From the NCBI GenBank assembly GCA_019636385.1, contig JAHBXT010000004.1, forward strand, positions 62,001 to 126,000: a stretch of DNA of 64,000 nucleotides. The letters run 5' to 3'. The notes beneath the pieces were generated by a model. It did no database searches and was not told the DNA's origin. It saw nothing but the letters and a program-made list of their open reading frames with translations. Origin of the DNA: Pirellulaceae bacterium. GTDB lineage: Bacteria; Planctomycetota; Planctomycetia; Pirellulales; Pirellulaceae. Within the stretch, counting starts at the first letter, position 1; each line of letters starts with the position of its first letter. This document shows, piece by piece, positions 44,760 to 54,133 of the stretch. Made by a program: the position numbers and the translations under genes.

Positions 44760-45440
44760 ATGCTCTACATTTCCCAGTTGAAAAAATCGTTTTTGCTACC
44801 CGACGGTGGTCGCCTGCCAGTGCTGGACATTCCACAGTATCGCTTGGCTGCTGGCGAACAAGCGGTGTTGATTGGCCAAAGCGGTGGCGGCAAGACCACG
44901 TTGTTGCATTCCATCGCAGGATTGCTGGCGGTGGATTCGGGAACGATTGAACTGGACGGAATCGAGATCACGCGGCTGAGCGAACAGGGGCGTGATCGCG
45001 TCCGGGCTGCCAAGTTGGGTTATGTGTTTCAGACTTTTAATCTACTGCCAGGTTTTACGGCGCTGGAGAATGTACGATTGGGAATGACTTTCGCCAGCGG
45101 CAAGCACGACCTCGCACGGGCCAAAGAACTGTTGGACCGCGTGGGACTGGCAGATCGCTTGGGCCATAAGCCTGCTGCCCTGTCGGTCGGCCAGCAGCAA
45201 CGTGTGGCTGTGGCTCGCGCACTGGCCAATCAACCTCGACTGCTGCTAGCCGACGAGCCCACCGCCAATATCGATCCGGCCAATCAACAGAAGATCATCG
45301 ACTTGATACGCGAGTGTTGCCAGGCGGAGCAGATCGCGCTGCTGGTGGTGACGCATTCCATGCAGATCGCGCAACAATTTGATCGAGTCGATCGGCTGGA
45401 AGCGATCAACATGGCCTCCGGCGCATCCCAGTCGGCATAA
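44760..45440 (+). CDS. ABC transporter ATP-binding protein (LolD/MacB type)
   Basis: The 226-residue ATPase has Walker A GQSGGGKTT (39-47), a Q loop in FQTFNLL, the signature LSVGQQQRVAVARAL, Walker B LLLADEP and the H loop His in VVTHS. The short length and the FtsX-like permease that follows place it in the type VII group (LolD, MacB, FtsE-like), which drives lipoprotein release, peptide or drug export, or cell-envelope signalling rather than uptake. The permease starts 14 bases later, and smpB lies upstream on the same strand. The exact substrate is not known. Confidence 0.92.
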   Translation: MLYISQLKKSFLLPDGGRLPVLDIPQYRLAAGEQAVLIGQSGGGKTTLLHSIAGLLAVDSGTIELDGIEITRLSEQGRDRVRAAKLGYVFQTFNLLPGFTALENVRLGMTFASGKHDLARAKELLDRVGLADRLGHKPAALSVGQQQRVAVARALANQPRLLLADEPTANIDPANQQKIIDLIRECCQAEQIALLVVTHSMQIAQQFDRVDRLEAINMASGASQSA

Positions 45441-45453
45441 AGGAAGTCAACAC

Positions 45454-46836
45454 GTGAATCTATTTACCATTGCGTTACGCAACATCCAACAGCGTGGCTT
45501 GGCATCCGCGCTGACCACGCTCAGCATGGCTTTGGGTGTTGCCATGGTCGTATTGGTGTTGAGCATCAGTTGGCTGGTAACCGAATCGTTCGATCGCAAT
45601 AGCAACGTGGGTTACAACCTGATCGTCGGCTCAAAAGGCGGCTCACTGCAACTGGCTCTCAACTCGGTATTCTATTTGAGCAAGCCGATTGAAGTCATTC
45701 CATACGAGGAGTACTTGGAATTAATTCCCGGTAAGGAGGGCCGCCAGCGAGAGATTCAGCGGATTGGTGGCCGAGTGGCGGAACCGGAACGCAGCGGTCT
45801 ATTCCAGGCTTATACATCGGGCAAAGGATTTGCGATTCCGATTTGTCTAGGTGATTATTTTGGGCCGTTTCGGGTGGTCGGTACCACCGCCGACTTCTTC
45901 GACAAATTAAGACACGGTGCCGATGGGCAACTGGAGTACAAGTTCTCGCAAGGCCGCAATTTGCTGAACTACTCGCCAGACAATGGATACTACGAAGCTG
46001 TACTGGGCGCGCAGGTCGCTCGTGTGATGGGACGACAGGTCGGTGACTATCTGCAAACCACACACGGCGATCCCGATGGCGAGGGACACGGCGAGAAGTT
46101 TAAGATCGTGGGCATTTTAGAGTCCACCGGCACTCCCAATGATCGTGCGGCCTTTATCAACATCGAAGGGTTCTACTGGATGGACAATCACGCTCGCGAG
46201 GCTGCGGACCCAGCCAACCCCGACCAGTTTAAGGTAGATGTCCAGCAGACGATCGATACCGACCAACCGCCGCGACTGCCTCTTCACCGCCGCGACCTGA
46301 CGGCCATCTTGGTCAAGACCGGGGAACCAATGTTTGCCGTGAATCTGTTGTGGACCATCAATAAACGACTCAACACCCAAGCTGTCTCGCCGCTGTCAGA
46401 AATCGCCAATCTATTGCAAGTCTTCGTGACGCCGATCAGCAACGTGCTGCTGATACTGACGGTACTGGTGTGCCTGGTCAGCGCCATTAGTATTTTGGTC
46501 AGCATCTACAATTCCATGAATGAGCGCCGACGCGACATCGCTGTAATGCGGGCTCTTGGTGCTAGGCGCGATGTCATCATGCTGATCATTCTGCTGGAGT
46601 CATTACTGATTGCCGTCGGCGGTGGCATGTTGGGCTGGCTGATAGGACATGGCGTTGGCGTAGCCGCCAGCGGATTTATTGAGCAGCAAACCGGCCTGCA
46701 AGTCGGTATGTTCAACACAGTCTCCTGGCAGGAAGCGGTACTGATCCCCGGCTTAATGGTGTTGGCTATCTTGGCAGGCATCATCCCCGCATGGGCGGCT
46801 TATCGTACCGATGTTTCTCGAAACTTGGCCAGCTGA
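45454..46836 (+). CDS. FtsX-like ABC transporter permease
   Basis: The GTG start at 45454 has AGGAAG upstream; the frame is open earlier, but that part overlaps the ATPase gene. The 460-residue protein has the MacB/FtsX plan: one N-terminal membrane helix (about 20-40, LGVAMVVLVLSISWLV), a large periplasmic domain of about 300 residues, and three C-terminal helices. FtsX-family stretches are NERRRDIAVMRALGARRDVI and the final IIPAWAAYRTDV. With the preceding ATPase it forms a mechanotransmission-type exporter. No adaptor protein is encoded next to it; the HlyD-type protein at 3366 is far away and unlikely to be the partner. Confidence 0.92.
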   Translation: MNLFTIALRNIQQRGLASALTTLSMALGVAMVVLVLSISWLVTESFDRNSNVGYNLIVGSKGGSLQLALNSVFYLSKPIEVIPYEEYLELIPGKEGRQREIQRIGGRVAEPERSGLFQAYTSGKGFAIPICLGDYFGPFRVVGTTADFFDKLRHGADGQLEYKFSQGRNLLNYSPDNGYYEAVLGAQVARVMGRQVGDYLQTTHGDPDGEGHGEKFKIVGILESTGTPNDRAAFINIEGFYWMDNHAREAADPANPDQFKVDVQQTIDTDQPPRLPLHRRDLTAILVKTGEPMFAVNLLWTINKRLNTQAVSPLSEIANLLQVFVTPISNVLLILTVLVCLVSAISILVSIYNSMNERRRDIAVMRALGARRDVIMLIILLESLLIAVGGGMLGWLIGHGVGVAASGFIEQQTGLQVGMFNTVSWQEAVLIPGLMVLAILAGIIPAWAAYRTDVSRNLAS

Positions 46837-46854
46837 TGTTGTGAGCAGCCATGT

Positions 46855-49467
46855 ATGGAACCTCCAACCGCTAGTGCGCCCGACACACCCGAGACAACCG
46901 TTGGTTCCACCATCAAACTGCTGGTACATCGCTATCCGTTGGTGGGGTTCGTAGCGGCCTGGATTCTGGGGATCGGATTGGCCGCACTAGCACCCGGCGC
47001 GCTCGATCAGTTCTCATGGTGGCCGGCGGCGATCCTATCTATCCTGCTGGCATTCGGATGGATGTACCGACAATCCGTCTGGATTGTGCGACTGACGTCG
47101 TTGGTCACCGCGCTCTTGGCAGCAATGTGGATGTCTCTATTGCGCGCACCTGCTGACTATGACAGCCTTTCTGAGGTGGCTATGCGGCAATCGCAGCCCA
47201 TTGCCCTGCGGGGCGTCATTATCAGCGTACCCGTGTGGAGCCCCAATCAGAAGCATCGCCCAGTCGATGACCATTCGCTGCGATGGGTTACTCAGTGGAA
47301 TGTGCGCTGGCATGAAATTGGCCAGGGAGATACCTGGACTGCCATCCAGTCCACCAGTCGGCTCAAAGCCAACAGTTTCGTAGATACTCTGTTGCCGGGA
47401 GACGAGATCGAAGTCCACGGATTACTGACCGCCATCTGGCCAGCGACCAATCCCGGCATGCACGATGCTGCTAAGCGCGCCAGTCGTCATGGCAGGTTTG
47501 TACAGGTGACGACTGACAGCCCACATCAGATTGTTCAGCGTGACACGAGGCACTGGAATTACTGGCCTGTGAGGCTTCGCGGCTTGGCCGTAGTGGCGGT
47601 GAATCGCTCCCTTCATCGGTACGTCAGCAACCTTCAGGCTCCACTGGCAGCAGCCTTGGTCTTCGGACAGCGTGAGCAGGTGGACTGGCAAGACCGACAA
47701 CAATTGATGACTACCGGGACGATTCACATGCTGGCCATCAGTGGCCTGCATGTTGATTTGGTCGCTGGTACGATTCTCGTATTGTGTTTATTGGTGCGCG
47801 CTGGTCCCCGAACAACGCTTCTGCTGGTTGTAGGTGCATGTATGATGTATGCCGTGCTGGCAGGAGGCAAGCCGCCAGTGCTGCGAGCCGTGATATTGAT
47901 CACTACCATTGCCATTGCCCGATATTGGGGACACCAAGGGCGACTGACTAATCTGTTAGGGTTGGCGGCGCTCGTCTTACTGGTGTTCAATCCTCAGCAT
48001 TTAACCAGTATCGGGGTCGTCTTGTCGTTCATGGCGGTTGCTACGCTGGGAACCTTCTCATCGCTGTCGCCAAACATACATCCACGGCGATCTGCCCTGC
48101 AACATTTGTTGGAAGAGAACTTGAGCCCTGCACGACGCCGAAGTTTAGCCCTGGGACGTTCCCTTTTCTCGGCAATCCGAATGAGCTTTTGGGTATGGCT
48201 GATGGCTGTCCCCCTGATCTGGCATCACTTTCACCTAGTGTCGCCAATTGCAATACTTCTGAACATAGTGTTGATGCCACCGCTGACAATTAGCTTGATC
48301 GGAGGATTAGTCACCGGATTGTTAGGATGGCTAGCACCGATCGGTTGGTTGGCAGGACAAGTCACCGGTGCAAGCTTGAGTTTAATTTTGTGGCTGGTCG
48401 AATGCGGTGATGCGCTGCCGGCGGGACACGTGTGGTTGCCTGCTCCACCACTGTGGTGGAGCATTACTTTCTACGCTGTGGTTGTATTTTGGCTGCTGCT
48501 AAGACACTCCAAGCCAACGGTAACGCTCGCTATGCCTCTGGTGGCATGGTTGGTTGTGGGAGTGGCTTGGTTTGTTCCAGGACCGCGCGGTCTGGCTGGC
48601 TGGCACAGCAGTTGGGCAGCCAACAGCCAGACCACCCAACTGCGGTGTACGTTCCTGGATGTGGGGCATGGCACGTGCGTGGTAATTGAACTGCCGGACG
48701 GAAGAGTATGGTTGTACGACGCAGGTCATCTGGGGGATTCATTGCGCAGCCACGAGTGGATTGCTCCAACACTGTGGCATCTGGGCATTTGCCGAGTCGA
48801 TACGCTGATCTTGTCGCATGCAGATGCCGATCACTACAACGCAGTTCCGGGGTTGCTGACGCGGTTTGGGGTGGGCCGGGTTGCGAGTACTCGGCGCTTT
48901 TGGAATAGTTCTAAACCGGATGTCAGAGCCTTACAGCAGGGCCTTCGATCGCGCGCTATCCAATGCCATACGTGGGACACACAAACGTCAATCGCACCGA
49001 TGAACAACTTGTCGGTACTGATTCTGCATCCGCCTGGTAACTTTCGCGCCGAAACCGACAACGCGGATAGCTTGTGCTTGCAATTGGAGTTTGCTGGAGT
49101 CCGACTGCTGCTGACCGGCGATGTGGAGGGGTCTGGAATGGCTACATTGTGTGGATGGCCGCCCCGTCATTGTGAAGTTATGATGGCACCGCATCACGGC
49201 AGCTTGACCAATGACGTCTCAGAGCTGATAAACTGGTGCCAACCCAAAGTCATCGTAGTCAGCGGCAGCCAGCGCACCGTTCGTTTGCCGGTGCTAGACA
49301 GATTCGCCGCAGCCGAGCAGTTGGGAATTACGTTTCGCGATGGAGCTATCCAAGTACGCGTTGATACAAACGGCAATCTGCAAACATTGCATTGGGATCG
49401 CTGGCAATGGACCGAGTTAGCGTCTCAGTCTGGGGAGTTTCCAGCAGAAGGTCCTCTTGAGCCGTGA
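46855..49467 (+). CDS. comEC: ComEC/Rec2-family DNA uptake-type protein
   Basis: The 870-residue protein has an N-terminal pair of helices with an OB-like segment, a central competence domain of many membrane helices (ISGLHVDLVAGTILVLCLLV), and a C-terminal metallo-beta-lactamase-like domain. In the last, DVGHGTCVVIELPDG, SHADADHYNAVPGL and MAPHHGSL show the metal-binding region. In competent bacteria ComEC forms the inner-membrane channel for single-stranded DNA, and the C-terminal domain may degrade the other strand. ComEA, pilus or other competence genes are not in the window, and many non-competent bacteria keep such a gene. It starts 18 bases after the permease stop, so the genes may be co-transcribed. 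Confidence 0.9.
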   Translation: MEPPTASAPDTPETTVGSTIKLLVHRYPLVGFVAAWILGIGLAALAPGALDQFSWWPAAILSILLAFGWMYRQSVWIVRLTSLVTALLAAMWMSLLRAPADYDSLSEVAMRQSQPIALRGVIISVPVWSPNQKHRPVDDHSLRWVTQWNVRWHEIGQGDTWTAIQSTSRLKANSFVDTLLPGDEIEVHGLLTAIWPATNPGMHDAAKRASRHGRFVQVTTDSPHQIVQRDTRHWNYWPVRLRGLAVVAVNRSLHRYVSNLQAPLAAALVFGQREQVDWQDRQQLMTTGTIHMLAISGLHVDLVAGTILVLCLLVRAGPRTTLLLVVGACMMYAVLAGGKPPVLRAVILITTIAIARYWGHQGRLTNLLGLAALVLLVFNPQHLTSIGVVLSFMAVATLGTFSSLSPNIHPRRSALQHLLEENLSPARRRSLALGRSLFSAIRMSFWVWLMAVPLIWHHFHLVSPIAILLNIVLMPPLTISLIGGLVTGLLGWLAPIGWLAGQVTGASLSLILWLVECGDALPAGHVWLPAPPLWWSITFYAVVVFWLLLRHSKPTVTLAMPLVAWLVVGVAWFVPGPRGLAGWHSSWAANSQTTQLRCTFLDVGHGTCVVIELPDGRVWLYDAGHLGDSLRSHEWIAPTLWHLGICRVDTLILSHADADHYNAVPGLLTRFGVGRVASTRRFWNSSKPDVRALQQGLRSRAIQCHTWDTQTSIAPMNNLSVLILHPPGNFRAETDNADSLCLQLEFAGVRLLLTGDVEGSGMATLCGWPPRHCEVMMAPHHGSLTNDVSELINWCQPKVIVVSGSQRTVRLPVLDRFAAAEQLGITFRDGAIQVRVDTNGNLQTLHWDRWQWTELASQSGEFPAEGPLEP

Positions 49468-49503
49468 GGCATCCTGTGGTTTCTTGATATACGGTGACGA
49501 TAA

Positions 49504-51381
49504 ATGAGTTCTGGCCTGTTGACTTTGCTGGATGATGTGGCGGCAATCGCCAAGCTTGCTGCTTCGTCGTTGGATGATGTGGCTGCCGGTGCTCTGAAAG
49601 CTAGCAGTAAGGCCGCTGGTGTTGTCATCGACGACACCGCTGTAACGCCCAAATATGTCGTCGGACTGTCCCCCTCCCGCGAATTGCCGATCGTTTGGAA
49701 TATCGCCAAAGGCTCGCTCAAGAACAAACTGCTAATACTGTTGCCAATCATCTTGCTCCTGGGACATCTTGTTCCATGGTCGATCCAACCACTGCTGGCA
49801 ATCGGCGGACTGTATTTGTGTTTTGAAGGCTACGAGAAGCTGCATCATACCGTGCGGCACCTCTTTCTTCCCAGTCTACAACACCCAGTAGAGCCGATGG
49901 CTACGATTAGTCCCCACGAGCTGGAGACCATGCGCACGGCCGGAGCTATTCGCACTGATTTCATTCTGTCCGCCGAAATCATGGCAATTGCTTACGCCAC
50001 TGTGCGCGATGATTCATTTCCTATCAAATTGGCAGCACTAATAACGGTGGCCCTATGCATTACAGCCGGTGTCTACGGTGTGGTAGCGATGATACTCAAG
50101 GCCGATGATTTTGGTCTACAGCTAGTGAAGGCCGAACGTTCCTCTATGGCTCAATCGATTGGTCGGATGCTGGTTCATGGCATGCCCACAGTCCTTAGCA
50201 TCTTGAGTTTTGTAGGTACGGCTGCCATGTTATGGGTTGGCGGCGGTATTCTGATTCATAGCTTCGCACCACTCCATCACCAGATCGAAGACTTTAGCCA
50301 TGGTTTCGACAACGGTGCTGCGGCCTGGGCAATGGAGGCCGCAATTAGCTTGCTGCTCGCGATCCCTGTCGGTCTGGTTGCTGTAATCTGCGTCAAACTG
50401 GCTCGCCTGCTAGCGGGAAGATCGCAGTTCTGTATCGCGCTCTGCTTGGCAAGCATCATGACGTCGGCGCGCACGCCATTGGCCGCGCAAGATTGGCTGT
50501 TCGGCAACGATCGCCAAACGCTGGGAATTCTGCCACGCGGAGGTGGCTGGGATTGGACCGACCAACTTATTTCGAACGGGTGGCGTATTCAGCAACAGGC
50601 TGGCTCGGAACACTATCGTTTGCTGAATCCTCACGATCGCCGATTAGCAGTCGGCTCCTTTGAGTATTGCCTGCAAGAGCTCAATCGGCATCGAACCGCA
50701 GCAGACGTAGCTGCCAACAAGCCACATGTAGTCGTGCTGTTGCATGGACTGGCCGGTTCGCGAAGCTATATGAGCAATATGGAAGCCTATTTGCGCGATA
50801 CGGGTGGCTTTCAAGTCATTAGCTTCGGTTACGCCTCCACCAAATGTAACGTGCAGGAATTGACCGTTGCGCTGGAGAACGTTTTGCGCAGCTTCGATGG
50901 CGTCGAGCGAGTGAGCTTTGTCGCGCACAGCCTGGGAAACATTCTGGTGCGACATCTGTTATTCCGCTATCAGAATTTGGCCAATCCGCCACCCATCGAA
51001 TTTGAACGGATGGTCATGATCAGCCCACCCAATCGTGGCGCACTGTTGGCCGACTCTGCCGGACAACGTCATCTAGCCCAGACCGTGTTGGGGCCGGTCG
51101 TCGATCAATTGGCTCCCAGCCATGGCTGGCGCGACTTAGAGCCGCAATTGGCCACGCCCTGGTTTGAGTTCGGAATCTTGGCGGGCGGCAAAGGGAACTC
51201 GCAGGGCTACCTAGCCGCAATCTCTGGTGACGATGATGGTTTGTTGCCGATTGACACCCACGATCTAGAGGGCGCCAGCGATTTCCTACAGGTCGGCGGG
51301 CTGCATCCGCTGATGCCACACTACAAAGCCACTCAAGCTGCCACCGTCCATTTTCTACGCCACGGTCACTTTCCGCGCTAG
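49504..51381 (+). CDS. DUF808 membrane protein fused to an alpha/beta hydrolase
   Basis: Residues 1 to about 305 match the DUF808 (YedI-like) inner-membrane family along its full length: GLLTLLDDVAAI, RELPIVWNIAKGSLKNK, FEGYEKLHH, GAIRTDFILSAEI, and GGGILIHSFAPLHH. After a further hydrophobic stretch (FCIALCLASIM, then RTPLAAQDW) comes an alpha/beta hydrolase (about 400-625) with the oxyanion motif LLHGLAGS, nucleophile elbow AHSLGN, and a late acidic/His pair (GDDDGLLPIDTHD and GLHPLMPH). No stop or start separates the parts. The function of DUF808 is unknown; the fusion suggests a lipase or esterase held at the membrane. It overlaps the stop of the next gene by the shared CTAG. Confidence 0.85.
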   Translation: MSSGLLTLLDDVAAIAKLAASSLDDVAAGALKASSKAAGVVIDDTAVTPKYVVGLSPSRELPIVWNIAKGSLKNKLLILLPIILLLGHLVPWSIQPLLAIGGLYLCFEGYEKLHHTVRHLFLPSLQHPVEPMATISPHELETMRTAGAIRTDFILSAEIMAIAYATVRDDSFPIKLAALITVALCITAGVYGVVAMILKADDFGLQLVKAERSSMAQSIGRMLVHGMPTVLSILSFVGTAAMLWVGGGILIHSFAPLHHQIEDFSHGFDNGAAAWAMEAAISLLLAIPVGLVAVICVKLARLLAGRSQFCIALCLASIMTSARTPLAAQDWLFGNDRQTLGILPRGGGWDWTDQLISNGWRIQQQAGSEHYRLLNPHDRRLAVGSFEYCLQELNRHRTAADVAANKPHVVVLLHGLAGSRSYMSNMEAYLRDTGGFQVISFGYASTKCNVQELTVALENVLRSFDGVERVSFVAHSLGNILVRHLLFRYQNLANPPPIEFERMVMISPPNRGALLADSAGQRHLAQTVLGPVVDQLAPSHGWRDLEPQLATPWFEFGILAGGKGNSQGYLAAISGDDDGLLPIDTHDLEGASDFLQVGGLHPLMPHYKATQAATVHFLRHGHFPR

Positions 51382-52496
51382 AGTGCTAGGCCTGGAAATA
51401 CAGTGGTGGCAGGCAGTTCTAAAATGCGGCGCATGTCGGCAGCTTGTACCCGACTGGCTGCACCGCGCCGACCACATTGAGCCGGACACAGACAGACTCC
51501 CTCGCCAAACGCCATCTCACAGATGGCGTCCATCATGGTGAGGCTGTTGAGGTGCGGCTGAATGTAGTGCGATCGCTTGACATCCACGGTCAGATGATCT
51601 TGTCGCACCTTGCAAGCATGTTCACCTAGACAGGCCAAACACATCCCGGTGTACCCCAGAGCCTGTTGGTCGCGAAAGGAATGCGTCGGCCAACGCTTGA
51701 GAGTCGAATCGCGATCATTGTAGGTTGTATACAGTTTTTCGACGGCGACCAAGGCTCTCTCGTAGCGGTGCCCGGGATACATCGCATCGCAATCGAGTGC
51801 CCCCGAGATGATGCCTGCCCGCAGATTGACTCGTTCCACCGGTTGGGCCTGCTCTGGTGGTAGCCCGATACCGTCAAGTTGCCCGCCGCCTAAAAAATGT
51901 AGCGCGCAAATTACAGTTACGCCCCCATAACTGTGTCCGCTGAGCGTAATCGGTTGGACGGTACTCATCAGATTGGTTAGTTTTGCAATATAGTATCCTT
52001 GGCGCTCGGCATAGATATATTTGGCCTTGATGTTGGTTCGCGCCAGTTCGATGGGGCGAATCACCGGTCGTCTATACAGGATCTCGGCGGGCCAGGACCA
52101 AAACACCATCAGCTTGGGCCCGGAGCAGACCTTCAGCCGGTCGTAGACTTTCCAACATACCTCCATGGCCGCTGGGTGATCCAGCGAATTGCCATGCGAA
52201 AACAACATCGTTGGAATGTTGGCTTGAGCCGCTAGAAAGGATTCGCGATTCTGCTGGACGAACCGTCGAGTACACTCGTCAAACCGCTGGTAGGTTAGTT
52301 TTTCGAAACCTTCGTCCAAACCGTCGCAGCGCGGGGCACAGCGTGAGCTAACAATCCACAACTCCGGCGGACTGTGTTGACATAGCTCGGTAGATGGCTG
52401 CTTACAACCAGCAGCTTCACCCGACGTTACTACGGGCGAGAACGTCACGACGATTAAAGAACTTACCGCCATGCACTGCAGTAGCTTGGTCATCAT
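51378..52496 (-). CDS. Exported alpha/beta hydrolase-like protein
   Basis: The start at 52496 (a second ATG follows at 52493) gives a signal peptide (LLQCMAVSSLIVVTFSPVVTS). The 372-residue protein is Cys-rich and has the hydrolase features PTMLFSHGNS and, as nucleophile elbow, LSGHSYGG. A possible catalytic His is in KRSHYIQPHLNS. The C-terminal part has several Cys pairs (CLACLGEHAC, CLCPAQC) that may form disulfides or bind metal. It resembles the DUF900-like hydrolases only loosely. It converges with the DUF808-hydrolase gene, the two stops sharing CTAG at 51378-51381. The substrate is unknown. Confidence 0.68.
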   Translation of the reverse strand: MMTKLLQCMAVSSLIVVTFSPVVTSGEAAGCKQPSTELCQHSPPELWIVSSRCAPRCDGLDEGFEKLTYQRFDECTRRFVQQNRESFLAAQANIPTMLFSHGNSLDHPAAMEVCWKVYDRLKVCSGPKLMVFWSWPAEILYRRPVIRPIELARTNIKAKYIYAERQGYYIAKLTNLMSTVQPITLSGHSYGGVTVICALHFLGGGQLDGIGLPPEQAQPVERVNLRAGIISGALDCDAMYPGHRYERALVAVEKLYTTYNDRDSTLKRWPTHSFRDQQALGYTGMCLACLGEHACKVRQDHLTVDVKRSHYIQPHLNSLTMMDAICEMAFGEGVCLCPAQCGRRGAASRVQAADMRRILELPATTVFPGLAL

Positions 52497-52871
52497 CCTA
52501 CCCGGTGAGCTTTGGATACATCCATGTACGGCAAGCACACCGTACTCAGCAATTCTATCCCCAGAAAGCAGATATGCGGCTAAATCGATGCCTGAGAAGG
52601 CCAGAATCATAAGTCTTGATGACTCCGGCAACGCTCAGAAACTTTCATACCGCAAACTTTGCCAGGATGTAGCTGTGTCTGAACTGGCAAGCCACCGCTC
52701 CGGCGGATTGTAAGCACATTTCCGAATGTAACGGCTAAAGCTTACTTTACCGTGCAGAGGACGATAAAAGCATCACCACCAATGACTTAGAAAGTTTGTG
52801 GGTGACCTAGGTTTGGATAGTTTTTTTGAAGACCTCTAGCAGAGCGCCGACCTATCGGGAGCAAATTGAGC

Positions 52872-54101
52872 ATGAGCACCACTAAACAGCGAATCGGGAT
52901 TTTAACTTCGGGCGGCGACTGTCCAGGCCTGAACGCGGTGATTCGGGGAGCAGCCAAGGCGGCCGAACGCCACGGCTACGAGATGATCGGGTTTTTGAAG
53001 GGCTACGAAGGCTTGGTTGATCCGGTCAGCTACGTGACACTAGACGGTACAATCACCCGCGGCATCTTCAAGCAAGGCGGCACCATACTGGGCTCCACCA
53101 ATAAAGGCCGGTTTGCGGCGACAGTCGGCGTTAGTGATCGTCAAGAACTGGACCCGCAACTGCTGCTTGGCGTACAGCGGACCTGCCAACAACTCAATTT
53201 GTCGGGATTGATTTGTATCGGTGGCGATGGTTCATTGGCGGTAGCCCAGCAGTTCCATGAATTTGGCATTCCCGTCGTCGGGGTTCCCAAAACAATCGAC
53301 AACGATCTGTCTGCCACTGCATTTACGTTTGGGTTTGATAGTGCCGTCAATTGCGCAACCGACGCGCTGGATCGCTTGGCTACGACGGCTGCTAGCCACG
53401 AACGAATCATGGTTTTAGAAGTTATGGGACGCCATGCCGGCTGGATCGCGCTGTATTCCGGAATTGCTGGCGGGGGCGATGTCATTTTGTTGCCCGAGAT
53501 TCCATGGTCATTTGAAGAAGTGTGCGCTAAAATCCTGGAACGCGAAAAGGCGGGCAAGAAATACACGCTAATTGTGGTGGCAGAGGGAGCGCACTTGCCC
53601 GATGGTAGCTTGGTGACCACTGAGCGTCGTCAAGAATCTCGGCAGACAAAATTGGGCGGTATCGCTGGGATGGTAGCCTATGAAATAGAAAAGCGGATCG
53701 GGCGCGAGACACGAACCATGGTCTTGGGGCACTTGCAGCGCGGTGGACCTCCTTCGACTTTCGATCGCCTGCTGGCCACTCAATTCGGTGCTCATGCAAT
53801 TCGACTGATCATACAAGGTCGCTTCGGAGAAATGGTCTGCAGCCATCCCCCAGCAATTAACAGTGTACCGATCGCTGATGCCGTGAATCGGCTCAAGCAA
53901 GTGCATGCCACTTGCAGCTCAGTGCAAGCCGCCCGGGCCTTGGGAATTAGCTTTGGTGATAGAGCTGAGCAAGGACCATTTTCGCCGATTCAAGCCGATT
54001 ATGATGCGATGCTAGGAATCGCCACCGGTGGGTCCGGAGCGGGGGCTGTTTTTGGGAACAAACTTTGGGCGTCGCCCAGTATGAATGCCACGGGAGTGTA
54101 G
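52872..54101 (+). CDS. pfkA: 6-phosphofructokinase (PfkA family)
   Basis: The enzyme phosphorylates fructose 6-phosphate in glycolysis. The ATG at 52872 has GGGAG ten bases upstream; a TTG at 52866 is possible. Family motifs are TSGGDCPGLNAVIRG, GGTILGSTNKGR, IGGDGS (117-121), PKTIDNDL (139-146) and MGRHAGWIAL. Gly120 in GGDG points to ATP as phosphoryl donor, because pyrophosphate-dependent enzymes have Asp there, while Lys140 before TIDND is the residue usual in pyrophosphate-dependent and group III enzymes. The mixed pair is typical of group III ATP-PFKs, so the donor should be tested. It converges with the sigma-factor gene. Confidence 0.92.
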   Translation: MSTTKQRIGILTSGGDCPGLNAVIRGAAKAAERHGYEMIGFLKGYEGLVDPVSYVTLDGTITRGIFKQGGTILGSTNKGRFAATVGVSDRQELDPQLLLGVQRTCQQLNLSGLICIGGDGSLAVAQQFHEFGIPVVGVPKTIDNDLSATAFTFGFDSAVNCATDALDRLATTAASHERIMVLEVMGRHAGWIALYSGIAGGGDVILLPEIPWSFEEVCAKILEREKAGKKYTLIVVAEGAHLPDGSLVTTERRQESRQTKLGGIAGMVAYEIEKRIGRETRTMVLGHLQRGGPPSTFDRLLATQFGAHAIRLIIQGRFGEMVCSHPPAINSVPIADAVNRLKQVHATCSSVQAARALGISFGDRAEQGPFSPIQADYDAMLGIATGGSGAGAVFGNKLWASPSMNATGV

Positions 54102-54133
54102 CGTAATATCAACTCCAGCTGAGATATGCGACT

